25,363 bases of DNA from an uncultured Porphyromonadaceae bacterium (GTDB lineage Bacteria > Bacteroidota > Bacteroidia > Bacteroidales > Muribaculaceae), in contig USMC01000036.1 in NCBI GenBank assembly GCA_900555715.1, forward strand, positions 1-25,363, given 5' to 3'. Made by a program: the position numbers and the translations under genes. Below, piece after piece: positions 23,895-25,363 of this stretch. The notes beneath the pieces are model-generated. The model was not told the origin of the DNA and searched no databases. It worked only from the letters and a program-made list of their open reading frames with translations. Position 1 is the stretch's first letter, and each line of letters opens with the position of its first letter.

Positions 23895-25363
23895 ATGAAA
23901 AAAACATTTTTGTCAATCGCCGCAATGGCAGCAGCCTTATGCGCCAATGCGACTATGACGTGGGAAATGAATAATCATCATTTCAACGTCGACACAATCT
24001 ACAGTGTCACAACCGGTCCTGGCGTTGTCACTACTTCGCTCCGCCTCACCGGCACAGACATCAGCAACGCAACAACCCTTTTCTATTCAGAAATCGACCT
24101 GCTCAATCCCAACCTCGAAATACACGGTGTGGAAGCCAAGGACACCGGCGACGATGTCGAGACTGTCAAGGCGATGGGCATCCGCAAGTCGAAGGAAACC
24201 GGCAAGCAGTACGTTGCCGGTATCAACGGCGATTTCTTCAATATGGGTGGAAAACCGACACGCACATGCGGCTTCGCTATTGCCGATGATGTTCTCTATA
24301 ATCCCATTTCCGGCACCACTTTCGAGACTTATGTCACTGTCAGCGGCAACAAGGATGTGAAGATGTATGAGAATCTCGCCGCCGCTTTCAAACTCAACTT
24401 CCCCTCCGGCGCCAGCAGGTCTTACAGCACCAATGTCGGCTACCGCGGTCAGGATATGCTTGTCATCTTCACGCCCGCTTTCGGTGCCAGCACAGGCACA
24501 AACCAGTGGGGCGCCGAATGTGCGGCAAAGCTTGTAGAAGGCACTCTTCTCGGTCCTGATGCAGTATATGAGGTTACCACAGCTCCGGCAGCTGTCGGCA
24601 ACTCCGATATTCCCGCTGACGGCGTTATCCTTTCCGGTCACGGAATCTCCGCTGAACTCGTCAAGAGCCTCAAGGTCGGCGACCGTCTCACGGCAGGCAG
24701 GTCTGTCACCTATGACGGCAAAGAACTCGATATCTGCCAGGCTATCGGCGGCATGTCATGGCTTGTCAGAGAAGGCGAAATCGCAGCAGAGCGTTATCTC
24801 ACTCAGCCTGTGGATCATTTCCCATCCAATCAGGCACGTGCTGTCGTAGGCTACAATGAAGACCGTTCCAAACTTATCATGCTCGTAGCAGACAAACATT
24901 CCGAATCGCAGTTCAAGACCGAGGACCCGCTCCGCAGTACTCTTTCGCCGAGCACCTCTTCCGGTCTTTATATAGCGGACATGGCATACATAATGAAGCA
25001 CCTCGGCTGCTACACTGCCATGGCATTCGACGGCGGCGGTTCGTCCACCCTCTATGCTCAGGGTATCGGCGCACAGAACAATGTATACGGCGCTGATGAT
25101 CTCCGTTGGGTAGCGAACGGTCTCTTCGCAGTATCCAATACTCCCGAAGACAACGAAATAGCATCGCTTGAAGTTGTCGTGAAGGACGTATGCCTCGCAG
25201 AAGGCGAAACTTACACTCCGTTTGTCTACGCTTACAATAAATACGGCGTCATTGTCGACAACAGCGTCAGCGGTTATACTCTCACTGTCGCTCCCTCACT
25301 CGGTACTGTCGACGGAACGACATTTACAGCCGGCAGCGCCAAAGGCAAGACCCGTGCTGTCAT
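23895..25363 (+). CDS. Secreted phosphodiester glycosidase (NAGPA) family protein, partial
   Basis: An ATG at 23895 opens a frame that has no stop before the window ends, so at least 489 residues are seen and the C terminus is missing. It starts MKKTFLSIAAMAAALCANA, a signal peptide. The body has the NAGPA-type phosphodiester glycosidase pattern: AGINGDFFNMGGKPTRTCGFAI (about 110-131), an Asn-Gly-Asp-Phe-Phe site typical of the family, ARAVVGYNEDRSKLIMLVAD near 315-334, and MAFDGGGSSTLYAQG near 376-390. After about residue 415 an Ig-like domain begins (IASLEVVVKDVCLAEGETYTPFVYAYNKYG). The founding enzyme removes GlcNAc from phosphodiesters; bacterial members are presumed to act on glycan phosphodiesters, but the substrate here is unknown. 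It is probably secreted or surface-attached. Confidence 0.88.
   Translation, partial: MKKTFLSIAAMAAALCANATMTWEMNNHHFNVDTIYSVTTGPGVVTTSLRLTGTDISNATTLFYSEIDLLNPNLEIHGVEAKDTGDDVETVKAMGIRKSKETGKQYVAGINGDFFNMGGKPTRTCGFAIADDVLYNPISGTTFETYVTVSGNKDVKMYENLAAAFKLNFPSGASRSYSTNVGYRGQDMLVIFTPAFGASTGTNQWGAECAAKLVEGTLLGPDAVYEVTTAPAAVGNSDIPADGVILSGHGISAELVKSLKVGDRLTAGRSVTYDGKELDICQAIGGMSWLVREGEIAAERYLTQPVDHFPSNQARAVVGYNEDRSKLIMLVADKHSESQFKTEDPLRSTLSPSTSSGLYIADMAYIMKHLGCYTAMAFDGGGSSTLYAQGIGAQNNVYGADDLRWVANGLFAVSNTPEDNEIASLEVVVKDVCLAEGETYTPFVYAYNKYGVIVDNSVSGYTLTVAPSLGTVDGTTFTAGSAKGKTRAV

Noticed and set aside
1..25363. CRISPR arrays, tRNA, rRNA or riboswitches
   Set aside because: I saw no regularly spaced repeats, no cloverleaf-like sequence ending in CCA and no rRNA segment. 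Reading by eye can miss a short RNA gene.

Overview
The window looks like a chromosomal piece of a gut Bacteroidales bacterium, probably of the Muribaculaceae or a close relative. The reasons are a SusC/SusD outer-membrane pair, a DUF2795 protein ending in acidic residues, a DPP4-type serine peptidase, an IS1182-type insertion sequence, and several promoters that fit the Bacteroidota pattern (TTTG about 20 bp before TAnnTTTG) with few strong Shine-Dalgarno sites. The family assignment is inference from gene content; no rRNA or tRNA gene is present to test it.

Left arm, 1-4894. This part is visibly AT-rich and looks accessory. It holds a secreted MORN-repeat-like protein on the minus strand, about 1.3 kb of mostly non-coding or decayed sequence with an out-of-place GC-rich patch (about 2095-2450), and a tight two-gene minus-strand operon: a DUF1848 protein with a C-terminal cysteine cluster, then a SAM-dependent methyltransferase. 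The operon lies between two copies of a 23-bp sequence (2750-2772 and 4895-4917, one mismatch). The second copy is the 3' end of the intact DUF2795 gene. This is what a cassette inserted at the end of that gene, with the end regenerated, would leave behind.

Middle, 4895-10973. The DUF2795 gene diverges from a complete but apparently lone phage-type terminase large subunit. Next come groES and groEL, with a dyad and a sigma-54-like -24/-12 element in front. Between groEL and the susD 3' end sits a complete IS1182-type element with 19-bp perfect terminal inverted repeats and internal terminators just inside both ends.

Right of the IS, 10993-18272. A susC-susD operon on the minus strand diverges from a DPP4/prolyl-tripeptidyl-peptidase-type enzyme. 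A run of eight C (minus strand) lies exactly where the susC -33 element should be. The SusCD pair beside a secreted peptidase suggests peptide rather than glycan uptake, which is inference.

18276-25363. The peptidase gene continues, with 3-bp gaps or overlaps, into a membrane protein with a possible degenerate Nudix-like domain, miaA (tRNA modification) and a secreted protein of unknown role. The last of these overlaps a convergent PepSY-like lipoprotein gene by 56 bp. Then come a bile-acid:sodium-symporter-family transporter, a Crp/Fnr-type regulator with a near-perfect palindrome in its promoter and a strong Shine-Dalgarno site, and a secreted phosphodiester glycosidase (NAGPA) family protein that runs off the window end.

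I see no CRISPR array, rRNA, tRNA or complete prophage. The items most worth following are the repeat-flanked DUF1848-methyltransferase cassette and the orphan terminase.
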